A stretch of DNA of 64,000 bases from OLB6 sp964525565. Lineage in GTDB: Bacteria; Bacteroidota; Ignavibacteria; Kapaibacteriales; Kapaibacteriaceae. The notes beneath the pieces were generated by a model that saw nothing but the letters and a program-made list of their open reading frames with translations, searched no databases and was not told the origin of the DNA. Each line of letters begins with the position of its first letter. The first letter of the stretch is position 1. The DNA is taken from assembly GCA_964525565.1 (NCBI GenBank), contig CAZGHI010000009.1, forward strand, positions 6,399-70,398, in the 5' to 3' direction. Below, piece by piece: positions 53,701 through 63,735 of the stretch. The translations under genes were made by a program, and so were the position numbers.

Positions 53701-54399
53701 ATGCGATATATTTTTTCGGCTGCACTCGTTGCAGCATTTACGGTGGCCTGTAATGCGCAACCATCTTCGAATCCAGCAAAAATCATGAACAAGCAAGACT
53801 CAACTTCGTACGCAATCGGCGTAAGCATTGGTAAGAACATGAAAATGCAAGACCTTCCGGTAAATCCAGCCATGGTTGCCGCCGGTATGCGTGAAGCCTT
53901 TGAAGGTAAAGAACAGTTAACCGAAGAGCAGATGAACAGCATACTTCAAGTGTTCCAGCTTGAGATGTCGGAACGTATGCAACAGCAGCAAGCAAAGAAA
54001 GGATCTGAAAATCTTGCCAAGGCAGAAAAGTTTCTCAATGAGAACAAAACAAAACCTGGCGTGATGACTACTGCTTCTGGCTTACAGTATCGCGTTATTA
54101 CAGAAGGCTCAGGCAAGAAGCCAACCGTATCCAGTACTGTAAAGGTGCATTACACCGGAACACTCATTGATGGTACAAAGTTCGACAGTTCGATTGATCG
54201 TGGACAACCTGCAGAGTTTGGCCTTAACGGCGTAATCCCGGGTTGGACTGAAGCTCTACAGCTCATGTCTGTCGGAAGTAAATACATTGTTTATCTACCA
54301 CCACACCTTGCATATGGCGAGCAGGGAGCAGGAGGAGCCATTGGTCCAAACGAAGCTTTGATCTTCGAAATCGAACTTCTAGACATCGTATCAAATTAA
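53701..54399 (+). CDS. FKBP-type peptidyl-prolyl isomerase, exported
   Basis: A 232-residue Mip/FkpA-like protein. It has a signal peptide with lipobox-like FTVAC near residue 17, a helical dimerisation domain (about 30-115), and an FKBP domain (about 130-232) with VKVHYTGTLIDGTKFDSS and PPHLAYGEQGAGGAIGPN. It catalyses proline isomerisation and acts as a chaperone outside the cytoplasm. GAGGA lies a few bases before ATG 53701; a further ATG at 53689 is less likely. Confidence 0.93.
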   Translation: MRYIFSAALVAAFTVACNAQPSSNPAKIMNKQDSTSYAIGVSIGKNMKMQDLPVNPAMVAAGMREAFEGKEQLTEEQMNSILQVFQLEMSERMQQQQAKKGSENLAKAEKFLNENKTKPGVMTTASGLQYRVITEGSGKKPTVSSTVKVHYTGTLIDGTKFDSSIDRGQPAEFGLNGVIPGWTEALQLMSVGSKYIVYLPPHLAYGEQGAGGAIGPNEALIFEIELLDIVSN

Positions 54400-54414
54400 T
54401 CTTACGGTTATGCC

Positions 54415-55122
54415 ATGATCCCTGCAGACAACCTGCCAGAGGCCGTGGTGGCCAGACTGCAAACTCACTTCCCCGCTTTGCGAGTTCTTCGCAACAGCGG
54501 GGAAGTTGTTTATGGCCTTGACTTAGAGAATCTTTCGTCACAAGAAGCCGAATACCTTAAACTCGACATTGAGTTTTATCTGCACAACCCCCACCTGCCA
54601 CTTGAGAACCTGTGTTCGCGCTTGAATAACTACCAGCCACGAACACCATCGCAACAAGAGCTTCTCGTGTATGCACATAAACTCGAGCAAATGCAGGATA
54701 ATAGCAGAGGAGCCGGGTTGTACATGTATGGAGATGCCGGCATTGGTAAGAGTCATACTGCCGTAGGATTAGGCAAATTGTTTATGAGTCAGGGACTCAA
54801 CCCGATATTCATGACTGCCGACTCTTATTCTTTTGACACACGTCTATTGCTAACCTCTGGCCAGGTGTGGATCATTGACGATTTGAATTCCGGATATGGC
54901 CTTGGCAGTAGGCTTTTTAAGAAAGTGGTACTGAACGTACATGATCGTGGTGGACGCATGTTTGTGACCAGTAACAAGCCCTACGATGAACTCCTCAAAG
55001 AAATGTTTGTGGGTGAGTCTGATGCCGACAGGATGCGTTACGATGATCGAACACGAGGAATGTTTAAGATTTTACACGTTCAGGGTGACAGTTTCCGGCA
55101 GGATACTGCCTGGTACACATGA
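54415..55122 (+). CDS. DnaC/ZapE-like AAA+ ATPase
   Basis: A 235-residue ATPase. The P-loop YGDAGIGKSHT is near residues 103-113, Walker B VWIIDDLNSG near 147-156, and MFVTSNKPYDEL (sensor 1) near 180-191. DnaC-type proteins load replicative helicase; ZapE-type are linked to cell division. The N-terminal 90 residues are not a recognised domain. It starts 15 bp after the FKBP gene, and its stop overlaps the next gene by 4 bp (ATGA). Confidence 0.8.
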   Translation: MIPADNLPEAVVARLQTHFPALRVLRNSGEVVYGLDLENLSSQEAEYLKLDIEFYLHNPHLPLENLCSRLNNYQPRTPSQQELLVYAHKLEQMQDNSRGAGLYMYGDAGIGKSHTAVGLGKLFMSQGLNPIFMTADSYSFDTRLLLTSGQVWIIDDLNSGYGLGSRLFKKVVLNVHDRGGRMFVTSNKPYDELLKEMFVGESDADRMRYDDRTRGMFKILHVQGDSFRQDTAWYT

Positions 55123-56801
55123 CCACTATTGAGCAGGCAAAGGATGCAGCGCAGCGTGCTGTTGCAACAGGTGATGTTAAGGCACTTGACGAATCTGTTC
55201 GTACTCTGGAATCTTTGCTTGTTGCAGACGATATGCCCGGGCTGCGTGCCGACGTATTCCGCTACCGTGGGATACTCTTTTCACTACAGGGCAATTATGA
55301 AGAGGCTATTGAATCGTACCGTAAAGCGCTCGACGTCCTCGAGCCAATGAACGATGTAATGTCTATTGCTCGTATAACCAACAATATGGGTGTGGCCTAC
55401 CATACGAAAGCGGATTATCCGAATGCAGTGTATTGGTATCGGCGCTCACTTGATGCAAGGGAAGCACTTAACGATAAGGTTGGAATCGCACGCGTGGCAG
55501 GTAACATTGGTATCGTTTACTCATCGCTTGGCGACATTAATCGAGCCCGTTCCTACTACGAGCGGTCGTTAGAAATTAGTCGTGAGTTAAACGACGCAGA
55601 AGGCGTTGCACGTGGTAATGCCATCGTTGGCAATATGCATGTACGCCTCGGCGATCTCACAAAGGCTGAGCCATTCCTTCACGAAGCGATAACGATGAGC
55701 AAGAACCTTGGCATGGAACGCGAGTGGCTCACCGCTGCATCAAGCTTGGCTGCAATTTTTCAGCAGTCGAAGGAGTACGAGAAGGCATTGGAGGTTGTAC
55801 AGGAGGCTGAACCTGTCGCTATTCGACTTGGCTTGCGACGCGAAGCACTACTTCTCAACATCGCTCGCTCCTATAGCCTGTACCATATTCATGGCTCTAC
55901 TGAACACCTCGAACAGCTACGTTCTTTACTGGCCGAGGCGCAAGAAATGTCGCTGGCAAACGAAGAAATGGAAATTCATGAGCTGCTCTTCCGCCTGTTT
56001 AAACATCGTGCCGACTATGAAAGTGCGCTTCGCCATCACGAATTATGGATTGACCTACGCGACCGGATTGCTGGAGAGACGCGCCAGCGACAACTCATCC
56101 ACATGGAAGCAGAACAAAAGCTCTCTGAAGAACGCAGAAAAACCGAGGAACATCAGAGGCTGCTACATAACATGGTGCCAAAGGAAATTGCCGCACGACT
56201 TCTTGTTGGAGAGTCGCGTATTGCCGACGAGTATGAATGCGTAAGTGTGCTATTCACGGATATTGTTGACTTCACCGTTCGCGCATCTCGGCTAAAGGTT
56301 GAAGACCTTATTACCATGCTTAACGACTTGTTTTCGAAGTTCGATACAATCACCAGGAATAACGGTGTAACGAAGATCAAAACCATTGGGGATGCCTATA
56401 TGGCTGTTGCAGGTGCTCCGATACCGATGGATGCCTGCGAATCCGCTAAACGTTCCGCATTATGCGCACTCCAAATGTCGAAGCTGTCCAACCGCATCCC
56501 CATTCGCGTTGGACTACATGCAGGGCCCGTTGTTGCCGGGGTGATTGGCACTGAACGCATGGTTTGGGATGTTTGGGGGGATACAGTAAACGTTGCCTCA
56601 CGCATGGAAAACACCTCGCAGGCTGGCAGGGTACAGGTAAGCGAGGACTTTGCTCGTTTGCTTTCGAATGGCGCAGCACCGGCATTCGATGGCACAGATA
56701 TCGTGATCAATGCCGGGCCATTTCGAATGAAAATGCGAGGAACAATTGATGTAAAAGGAAAGGGAGAAATGAAAACATTCTGGTTGGAACAGTCAACCTA
56801 A
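55119..56801 (+). CDS. TPR-adenylate cyclase (class III), copy 1
   Basis: A 560-residue cytosolic signalling enzyme. The N-terminal 320 residues contain TPR motifs (for example GNYEEAIESYRKAL, ADYPNAVYWYRRSLDA, GDINRARSYYERSLEI) for protein binding. A helical linker (330-365) leads to a class III cyclase domain (about 372-555). Metal Asp residues are in LFTDIVDFT and TIGDAY, adenine-selecting residues are Lys in KIKTIGD and Asp in VWDVWG, and the transition-state Asn/Arg are in NVASRME. All are present, so it should make cAMP. Overlaps the DnaC-like gene by 4 bp. Confidence 0.93.
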   Translation: MTTIEQAKDAAQRAVATGDVKALDESVRTLESLLVADDMPGLRADVFRYRGILFSLQGNYEEAIESYRKALDVLEPMNDVMSIARITNNMGVAYHTKADYPNAVYWYRRSLDAREALNDKVGIARVAGNIGIVYSSLGDINRARSYYERSLEISRELNDAEGVARGNAIVGNMHVRLGDLTKAEPFLHEAITMSKNLGMEREWLTAASSLAAIFQQSKEYEKALEVVQEAEPVAIRLGLRREALLLNIARSYSLYHIHGSTEHLEQLRSLLAEAQEMSLANEEMEIHELLFRLFKHRADYESALRHHELWIDLRDRIAGETRQRQLIHMEAEQKLSEERRKTEEHQRLLHNMVPKEIAARLLVGESRIADEYECVSVLFTDIVDFTVRASRLKVEDLITMLNDLFSKFDTITRNNGVTKIKTIGDAYMAVAGAPIPMDACESAKRSALCALQMSKLSNRIPIRVGLHAGPVVAGVIGTERMVWDVWGDTVNVASRMENTSQAGRVQVSEDFARLLSNGAAPAFDGTDIVINAGPFRMKMRGTIDVKGKGEMKTFWLEQST

Positions 56802-56824
56802 GCCCCCTTCCCTATCCGTTTCCG

Positions 56825-56832
56825 TACCTTTG
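56825..56832 (+). promoter_or_regulatory. TAnnTTTG box upstream of the desaturase gene
   Basis: TACCTTTG matches the -7 consensus fully, 27 bases before the GTG at 56860. No clear -33 TTTG is seen at the expected distance. Confidence 0.4.
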
Positions 56833-56859
56833 TATTCTTACCCATTTTGAATACAGCCT

Positions 56860-57714
56860 GTGAACAATCCCTCTATTGTCGTTCTTATCATCCTTCCCTT
56901 TCTGGCCACATGTTACGCAGTGTGGCTTCTTTGTATTGGCGAAGCGAGCCTGTTTGATGTTTCAATGTGCCTCGTTGGTGGTTTTCTTACCGAATTCGGC
57001 GTAACATTCGGATACCACAGACTTATCGTTCATCGGTCGTTTGTTGCGCATCCTGTTGTAAAATCAATCGCTCTTGCCCTTGGCTCCATGGCCTTTCAAG
57101 GTCCGGTTGTAAACTGGGCAAGCGTACATACAGCCCACCATGCCCATAGCGATCATGAAGGTGATCCCCATTCGCCAACGCTGAAGGGCTTTATGTTCGC
57201 CCACTTTGAATGGCTGCTGGACATGCGCGACGACCGTCTGAACGAGATAAAGGGACTGTGGTCCGGTAGGTATATGAAAGATCCATTTGTTCGCTTTTTT
57301 AGCGCAACATTTCCATTTTGGCTTGTGTTCAGTCTTGTTGTACCTGCCTTTCTTGGTTACCTGGTCGCCGACTGGCATGGCGCCTTTACTGGTTTACTCT
57401 GGGGCGGACTTGTTCGAATTTTTCTAACCTCACACGTAACGTGGAGTGTAAATAGCCTTTGCCATTTTGCCGGCCGACGGATGTTTAAAACGCGTGATCA
57501 AAGTCGCAACAACTTTCTCGTAGGCCTCCTTGCCCTTGGCGAAGGATGGCATAATAACCATCATGCCTTCCCCTCCAGTGCGTTTCATGGAATGCGATGG
57601 TGGCAAGTTGACTTTACGGGCTGGGCGATTCGAATCCTCGAAAAACTTGGCTTGGTTAAAAATGTAGTTCGCATTCCACTTCAGTTGCAGGAAAAGCACC
57701 TGTTGCAACAGTAA
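56860..57714 (+). CDS. Acyl-CoA/acyl-lipid fatty acid desaturase
   Basis: A 284-residue membrane enzyme of the delta-9 desaturase family. The three iron-binding histidine boxes are HRLIVH (near 53-58), HTAHH (near 90-94) and HNNHH (near 231-235), with four hydrophobic segments between. It introduces a double bond to adjust membrane fluidity. Start is GTG at 56860 without a good Shine-Dalgarno, downstream of a TAnnTTTG box. Confidence 0.92.
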   Translation: MNNPSIVVLIILPFLATCYAVWLLCIGEASLFDVSMCLVGGFLTEFGVTFGYHRLIVHRSFVAHPVVKSIALALGSMAFQGPVVNWASVHTAHHAHSDHEGDPHSPTLKGFMFAHFEWLLDMRDDRLNEIKGLWSGRYMKDPFVRFFSATFPFWLVFSLVVPAFLGYLVADWHGAFTGLLWGGLVRIFLTSHVTWSVNSLCHFAGRRMFKTRDQSRNNFLVGLLALGEGWHNNHHAFPSSAFHGMRWWQVDFTGWAIRILEKLGLVKNVVRIPLQLQEKHLLQQ

Positions 57715-57745
57715 GTTAGCTCTTGTCGATCTGCCATTGTTGTAC

Positions 57746-57753
57746 TAAATTTG
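57746..57753 (+). promoter_or_regulatory. TAnnTTTG box upstream of vapBC
   Basis: TAAATTTG is a full match. A CTTG at 57722-57725 lies 20 bases upstream, near the spacing expected for the -33 element. The AbrB-type gene starts 37 bp downstream. Confidence 0.45.
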
Positions 57754-57790
57754 CATCGATAATGCAGGCGTACAACGAAATGGATTCGAT

Positions 57791-58003
57791 ATGAGTACTA
57801 CCGTAACGGTTTCCCCGAAATACCAAATCGTAATCCCGCAAGAGGTTCGCGAGGCCATGAACATCCAGCCTGGCCAGCGAGTCATGTTTATGGAGTGGCG
57901 TGGCGCCTTTGTTCTTGTGCCTGTGCTCACACCCGATCAGGCATTTGGAATCTTAAAGGGTCAGACCGTTAACATTGAGCGGGAAAAAGAGGAATTCGAT
58001 TAA
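57791..58003 (+). CDS. vapB: AbrB/VapB-type antitoxin
   Basis: A 70-residue protein with a SpoVT-AbrB swapped-hairpin DNA-binding domain (VTVSPKYQIVIPQEVREAM near residues 5-23) and a C-terminal tail that would block the toxin. It overlaps the PIN toxin gene by one base (TAATG). Antitoxins of this kind also repress their own operon. Confidence 0.88.
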   Translation: MSTTVTVSPKYQIVIPQEVREAMNIQPGQRVMFMEWRGAFVLVPVLTPDQAFGILKGQTVNIEREKEEFD

Positions 58004-58392
58004 TGGCAACAGCACCCATAATTATGGATTCATCTGTATGGGTGAGCTTCTTTTTGGGAAGTACATCGGTACACAAACTCGTAATAGAACCCATGCGGTC
58101 TGGTAGAATCATCGTCCCAAGTATTTGCATATTCGAGGTAGCCTTAGCCATCGAACGACAGATGGGCGAGGAACAGATTAAAGTTGCTGTTGCAACAATG
58201 CGCGAGCAGGTGATCGATGATTTGTCGGCAACACGTGCCTTAGCCGCGGCATATATCCGGGCTGACCGAAAGCTGGCTATGGCCGACTCCATCGTTTACG
58301 CAACGGCAATTGCTCACAACGCAACGCTGATTACTCACGACCGCGATTTTGAGGGTTTACCAAACGTTGTGTACCTTAAACCCACCACCTGA
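58003..58392 (+). CDS. vapC: PIN-domain toxin VapC
   Basis: A 129-residue PIN nuclease that cleaves RNA when free of VapB. The acidic site is complete: Asp9 (MDSSVW), Glu45 (FEVALA), Asp95 (MADSIV) and Asp113 or Asp115 (THDRDF). Length and order fit VapBC modules. Target RNA unknown. Confidence 0.9.
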   Translation: MATAPIIMDSSVWVSFFLGSTSVHKLVIEPMRSGRIIVPSICIFEVALAIERQMGEEQIKVAVATMREQVIDDLSATRALAAAYIRADRKLAMADSIVYATAIAHNATLITHDRDFEGLPNVVYLKPTT

Positions 58393-58461
58393 AGATACGA
58401 TCTACATTCAATTGTTCACGCACATCCTCAATTAACAACTCAATCAAATACGGTACCGGCA

Positions 58462-60699
58462 ATGACACATAACATCGACATGATTTCAAACTACTACACC
58501 AGCCTTCCGGCCAAGGTGAGTGCCGCACGTGCGGCTTTCGGCAAGCCACTTACACTAACCGAGAAAATCTTGTATGCACATCTGGATACGTTGCCGCCGG
58601 TGGCACCTGTGCGCGGTACAGACTATGTTGATTTCAAGCCCGACCGTGTTGCCATGCAGGACGCTACTGCACAAATGGCACTGCTACAGTTTATGAGTGC
58701 CGGTATTCCGAAGGTTGCTGTGCCAAGCACAGTGCATTGTGACCACCTCATCCGGGCAGAGTCCGGTGCCAAAGCCGACCTTGAAAAAAGTCAGATCGAA
58801 AACAAAGAGGTATTCGACTTCCTTGCTTCTGTGAGCAAAAAGTACGGTATCGGCTTCTGGAAGCCAGGCGCAGGCATTATCCATCAGGTTGTACTGGAAA
58901 ACTATGCATTCCCGGGAGGTATGATGATCGGTACCGATTCCCATACACCCAATGCCGGCGGACTCGGGATGCTTGCCATAGGAGTCGGCGGCGCAGATGC
59001 TGTGGACGTCATGGCCGGAATGCCATGGGAGCTGCTAATGCCTAAGGTGATTGGCGTTAAACTCACCGGCTCTATGAGCGGCTGGACAAGCCCCAAAGAT
59101 GTGATTTTGAAACTGGCGGGCATCCTTACCGTGAAAGGAGGTACCGGAGCAATTGTTGAGTATTTCGGCGATGGTGCTGCAACGTTCAGCGCTACAGGCA
59201 AAGGAACTATTTGTAACATGGGAGCCGAAATAGGAGCAACCACATCTGTTTTCCCATACGATGATTCAATGGACCGCTATCTGCGCGCTACAGATCGCGC
59301 AGACGTTGCAGACCTCTGTAAATCTGTTGCCAATCATCTCGTTGCAGATCCCGAAGTACTGGCAAATCCGCAATCCTACTACGACCAGGTTATAGAAATC
59401 AACTTAAGCACACTCGAGCCTCACATCAACGGTCCGTTTACGCCCGACAGAGCAATGGAACTGAGCGAATTCGTTCAGGCTGTTAAAGACAACCAGTGGC
59501 CGGAAGAGCTTAGAGTTGGCCTCATCGGCTCCTGCACAAACTCATCCTACGAAGACATGAGCAGAGTGGCAGAAATTGCAGCGTATGCTGCTCAGCATGG
59601 TCTCAAAGCTAAGAGCGAATTCACCATAACTCCGGGCTCCGAGCAAGTGCGTGCAACCATTGAGCGCGATGGAATACTCCAATCGTTACAGGAGATTGGA
59701 GGCACTGTACTTGCCAATGCTTGTGGCCCTTGTATCGGACAATGGAAGAGACACGATGTTCAGCCAGGTGATAAGAATAGCATCATCACATCATTCAACA
59801 GAAACTTCACCGGTAGAAACGACGGGATTAAAGAAACGCATGCCTTTGTTGCTTCGCCGGAAACCGTTGCAGGTTTTGTTCTTGCAGGCAAACTCACACA
59901 TAACTTTATAACTGAACCAATAGACGGTGTGTTGCTGCAAGCACCAAAAGGAAAAGAACTTCCTGCAGGGGGCTTTGTACCTGACCCCAACGGTTACGTT
60001 GCACCGGCCGAAGATGGTTCAAGCGTCGAGGTCCTCATTGATCCCCAAAGTCAACGCCTGCAAAAGCTTGCTCCGTTTTCACCTCCGCGCAAAGAAGAGT
60101 ATCTGAATATGCCGCTGCTTCTCAAAGTCAAGGGTAAATGCACTACCGACCATATCTCTATGGCTGGTCCGTGGCTTCGGTTCCGTGGTCATCTTGACAA
60201 CATCAGTAATAATATGTTCATTGGTGCAATAAACTACGTGAACGATACTGCCAACAGCATTAAAAATATTTTTACGGGTGAGTACTCAGATGTGCCTTCG
60301 GTTGCCAGAGACTATAAAGCACGCGGCGTGAGTTGGGTTGTTGTTGGCGATGAAAACTATGGCGAAGGGTCATCACGAGAGCATGCTGCCATGGAACCAC
60401 GCTTTTTGGGTGGGAAAGCTATAATCACAAAAAGTTTTGCTCGCATCCATGAAACCAATCTCAAAAAGCAGGGGATGTTACCGCTTACCTTCGTGAACCC
60501 TTCCGACTATGATCGCATTCGCGAAGACGACAGGGTCTCGATTGACATCGATACAATTCAGAGTGGGAAACCCGTTGAGCTACTCGTTCATCATGCCGAT
60601 GGTACAACAGAATCCATAATGCTCAAACACACGATGAACGAGCAGCAAATTGGCTGGTTCCGAGCTGGAAGTGCATTAAATCTGATTGCCGGTCGGTAG
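58462..60699 (+). CDS. acn: Aconitate hydratase (mitochondrial-type)
   Basis: A 745-residue [4Fe-4S] enzyme that converts citrate to isocitrate in the TCA cycle. Cluster cysteines are in GSCTNSSYED and in ANACGPCIGQW; the C-terminal swivel domain has the GDENYGEGSSREHAA loop. Length and the start MTHNIDMISNYY fit the mitochondrial-type family, not AcnA or AcnB. It stands alone after vapC with a 69-bp gap. Confidence 0.96.
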   Translation: MTHNIDMISNYYTSLPAKVSAARAAFGKPLTLTEKILYAHLDTLPPVAPVRGTDYVDFKPDRVAMQDATAQMALLQFMSAGIPKVAVPSTVHCDHLIRAESGAKADLEKSQIENKEVFDFLASVSKKYGIGFWKPGAGIIHQVVLENYAFPGGMMIGTDSHTPNAGGLGMLAIGVGGADAVDVMAGMPWELLMPKVIGVKLTGSMSGWTSPKDVILKLAGILTVKGGTGAIVEYFGDGAATFSATGKGTICNMGAEIGATTSVFPYDDSMDRYLRATDRADVADLCKSVANHLVADPEVLANPQSYYDQVIEINLSTLEPHINGPFTPDRAMELSEFVQAVKDNQWPEELRVGLIGSCTNSSYEDMSRVAEIAAYAAQHGLKAKSEFTITPGSEQVRATIERDGILQSLQEIGGTVLANACGPCIGQWKRHDVQPGDKNSIITSFNRNFTGRNDGIKETHAFVASPETVAGFVLAGKLTHNFITEPIDGVLLQAPKGKELPAGGFVPDPNGYVAPAEDGSSVEVLIDPQSQRLQKLAPFSPPRKEEYLNMPLLLKVKGKCTTDHISMAGPWLRFRGHLDNISNNMFIGAINYVNDTANSIKNIFTGEYSDVPSVARDYKARGVSWVVVGDENYGEGSSREHAAMEPRFLGGKAIITKSFARIHETNLKKQGMLPLTFVNPSDYDRIREDDRVSIDIDTIQSGKPVELLVHHADGTTESIMLKHTMNEQQIGWFRAGSALNLIAGR

Positions 60700-60795
60700 G
60701 TTTGCACGAAAACCGAATATGCATTCGCGATCTAATGCCGCATTGCATCATCACGTTGTGCAGAATATTGCCCTTTATGACGAAGGGTAAACAAC

Positions 60796-62580
60796 ATGAA
60801 TACTGACCTCTGGGAATCGCTCACGGAGCGCACACAAAAGGCGATAGCCAATCATGACGAAGCAGCGTTGCGCGAAATTGTGAGTGAAATCACAAACACC
60901 CATGGGGTGCAATCACACTTCTTGCTCAGTAAAATCCATGGAACGCTGGAGCAATGGAAGTACAATTTCTCCGCTGCTTTAGCCCACTTTGAAGAGTGTT
61001 TGGGACTGTATGTAGCATCCGGTGAAAAGACCGACCTGCCCATATTGTATGGAAACATTGGAATCTGCCTGCGTGAGCTTCGGCAGTATAACGATGCTCT
61101 TCCGCAGTTTCTTCGTGCTTTGGAGTTGGCATCCGAAGTTGAATTGTCAGGAACACAGGCCTCCATACACAACAATATCGGCATGCTCTATTTTTTGATA
61201 GGCGCATTCCCTGATGCACTCCATCATTACCAAATATCCTTGTCCATCCATGAAAAGAATAACGAAAGTGCACTTGCAGCAGGAGTACTGAACAACATTG
61301 GATTGTTGTACTGGGATGCAGGCGTTCTTAACGAGGCAGCCGACTCGTTCAAGCAGGCGTTACTGACTCATGAACGGAACAACAACCAAATGGGACAGGC
61401 AGTTGTTCTTGGAAACATCGGCTTGCTCATGGTAGAACAAAACCTACCGGACGATGCGGAGACGTACTTTCTGCAAGCACGTGAGTTGTATGCGCAATTA
61501 AATGAAGTAGATGAAGTAGCCCGCATGACCAGCAATCTCATCGTTCTGTTGTCCACCGTCGGTAAGGCTGAACAGGCACGGCAAATGATGAGTGAATACT
61601 CCATGTTGGATTGCAGATATACACGCTTGGCAACAAACACGTGCCGTGCACAAGCATGTATTGCAATGATGGATGGCGACTACCAAGGTGCTCGGCAGTT
61701 TCTGCAAGAAGCCCTGAACGAAGCAGTAGCAGTAAATGAAAAATCGCTGGTACTTGCAATACACCGTGAACTGAGAGATATCGCAGAAAAAGAAAAGGAT
61801 TTTGATGCATACGTCTTCCATAATTCAGAATTCCTGAAGTACAAGGAAGACCTTCATGGAACGAATACTATCCAGCAACTTTCAGCAATTACATCGGAGC
61901 GGAAGCTAAAAGAAGAACGGAATGCACGAGCAAAGGAACAAGCCGTACTATACTCTACTCTACCTCGTGAAGTTGCTGACCGTGTAATACAGGGAGAGCG
62001 CGTGATTGGCGATCACTATTCAAACGCTGCTGTCTTGTTTCTTGATATTGTTGACTTCACCCGCATATCGTCGAATATTTCTGCGCAGAACGTTGTGATG
62101 CTTTTAGAAGCGCTATTTACGCGGCTTGACGGTGTGTGTAGCAACTACTCTGTAACCAAGATTAAAACCATCGGAGACAGTTACATGGCTGTTGCATTCG
62201 AAGGAAATACATGTGATTCCATTGCCAAGTGTGCAGTCGAAATGTTAGATGTTGTTCATCACATGCAGCTCTCCGACTACCCCTCCCACGAACATGCACC
62301 AGCAAACGATGAGCTTCGACTGGAAGTACGAATCGGTATTCATGTTGGCAAGCTCACAGCGGGCATTATCGGTACAGAGCGTTTGCAATACGATGTGTGG
62401 GGCGACACGGTGAATATTGCATCGCGGATGGAAAGCACGGGCGAAGCCGGGAGAATTCATGTTAGTGAGAGTGTGGCACAACAGCTATCCGGTCAGGCTT
62501 TTACTTGCATTCAGCGGGGAACGGTGAACATTAAGGGCAAAGGAAACATGACAACATACTGGCTGGTTGATAGGCCATAA
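60796..62580 (+). CDS. TPR-adenylate cyclase (class III), copy 2
   Basis: A 594-residue paralogue of the cyclase at 55119. The TPR part (residues 1-350) includes YNDALPQFLRALELA, GAFPDALHHYQISLSIHE and LNEAADSFKQALLTHE. The cyclase domain (about 405-590) has LFLDIVDFT, KIKTIGDSY, YDVWGD and NIASRME, so metal, adenine and transition-state residues are intact. The first metal motif has Leu for Thr (FLDIV). Shine-Dalgarno GAAGGG precedes ATG 60796 by 8 bases. Confidence 0.93.
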   Translation: MNTDLWESLTERTQKAIANHDEAALREIVSEITNTHGVQSHFLLSKIHGTLEQWKYNFSAALAHFEECLGLYVASGEKTDLPILYGNIGICLRELRQYNDALPQFLRALELASEVELSGTQASIHNNIGMLYFLIGAFPDALHHYQISLSIHEKNNESALAAGVLNNIGLLYWDAGVLNEAADSFKQALLTHERNNNQMGQAVVLGNIGLLMVEQNLPDDAETYFLQARELYAQLNEVDEVARMTSNLIVLLSTVGKAEQARQMMSEYSMLDCRYTRLATNTCRAQACIAMMDGDYQGARQFLQEALNEAVAVNEKSLVLAIHRELRDIAEKEKDFDAYVFHNSEFLKYKEDLHGTNTIQQLSAITSERKLKEERNARAKEQAVLYSTLPREVADRVIQGERVIGDHYSNAAVLFLDIVDFTRISSNISAQNVVMLLEALFTRLDGVCSNYSVTKIKTIGDSYMAVAFEGNTCDSIAKCAVEMLDVVHHMQLSDYPSHEHAPANDELRLEVRIGIHVGKLTAGIIGTERLQYDVWGDTVNIASRMESTGEAGRIHVSESVAQQLSGQAFTCIQRGTVNIKGKGNMTTYWLVDRP

Positions 62581-62609
62581 ACGCTGCACGTCAGTTCCGA
62601 ATACAAGCC

Positions 62610-63725
62610 ATGCCCGAGCCCCTTAAACATTTCTTTAACGAAAAAACTGTAGCGAACATAGCATCAATGGTAAGTGCTGTGGACGGACAGTTTCGCGTAA
62701 ATGAGTTTCTTCACCATGCGACCATCGGTCTTGATTCCATGGAGTTCATGGATCGAGCTCGCCACATCGCTAAAGTCCTGAGGAATACTATCCCGGGAAG
62801 TGCCGAACATGTGATGCAGACCATCACCGCAGCCTTGCCACCCGTTACTCCCGTACAAGAAAATCACCCGTTTAGCTCTTTCATTTTTTTACCATTTTCT
62901 TGTATTATCTCCGACTACGGTCCGGATCATTACGAAACGGCTATCCATGCCTGCTACCAGATAACGCAGAGATTCACAGCGGAATACTGCCTACGCCCAC
63001 TTTTACTTCGCCATACAGAACGCACATTACGTGATCTAGAAACGTGGACTGCTGATCCGAGCCATCATGTTCGACGGCTTGTGAGTGAAGGAACACGTCC
63101 ACGTTTACCGTGGGCCCCACGACTACCACAATTCCAATCAAACCCGAGGCCTGTGCTTCGTTTGCTGAAAGAACTCGTAAACGACGAGTCTCTGTACGTT
63201 CGAAGGTCTGTTGCAAATAATGTGAACGATATTGCCAAGGATAATCCTACCGATGCGATACAGTTTGTTGCTTCTGTGCATAACCCTCACAATCAGCATT
63301 CGAACTGGATTGCACTTCATGCTCTGCGATCGCTGATTAAACGTGCGCACCCAGATGCATTAGCCATAGTAGGGTACCGTCAGCAAGAAAACATCCTTAT
63401 TAGTAAGGTAAAGATCTCCCCGGAAACCGTGGCAATCGGTGAGAGTGTTACTATAGATTTCGACATTTGCAACCAGCATGGATCAACGCAGAACATTCTT
63501 GCCGACATCGTAGTACACTTTGTAAAGGCAAGCGGAGCAACAGCTCCAAAAGTATTCAAGGTTGCACGTGCTAGCATCGATGCCGGAATGAGTCGGGGAT
63601 TTCGAAAAACCCTCTCGCTGAAACAGCACACAACAAGAACACACTTCCCCGGGATTCACCGTGTAGAAGTTCAGATCAACGGCGAGCGCCGCCCTCTAGG
63701 TGAGTTTCGAATTGCAGATACCTGA
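62610..63725 (+). CDS. DNA alkylation repair protein of the AlkC type
   Basis: A 371-residue DNA glycosylase-like protein. HEAT-like helical repeats occupy about residues 20-265 with the signature HHVRRLVSEGTRPRLPWAP. The C-terminal 100 residues form an Ig-like beta domain (KVKISPETVAIGESVTIDF and on to RRPLGEFRI), an arrangement described for AlkC, which removes 3-methyladenine-type lesions. AlkD lacks this domain, so AlkC is preferred. It follows the cyclase gene by 29 bp. Confidence 0.85.
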   Translation: MPEPLKHFFNEKTVANIASMVSAVDGQFRVNEFLHHATIGLDSMEFMDRARHIAKVLRNTIPGSAEHVMQTITAALPPVTPVQENHPFSSFIFLPFSCIISDYGPDHYETAIHACYQITQRFTAEYCLRPLLLRHTERTLRDLETWTADPSHHVRRLVSEGTRPRLPWAPRLPQFQSNPRPVLRLLKELVNDESLYVRRSVANNVNDIAKDNPTDAIQFVASVHNPHNQHSNWIALHALRSLIKRAHPDALAIVGYRQQENILISKVKISPETVAIGESVTIDFDICNQHGSTQNILADIVVHFVKASGATAPKVFKVARASIDAGMSRGFRKTLSLKQHTTRTHFPGIHRVEVQINGERRPLGEFRIADT

Positions 63726-63735
63726 TGCGGGTTTA

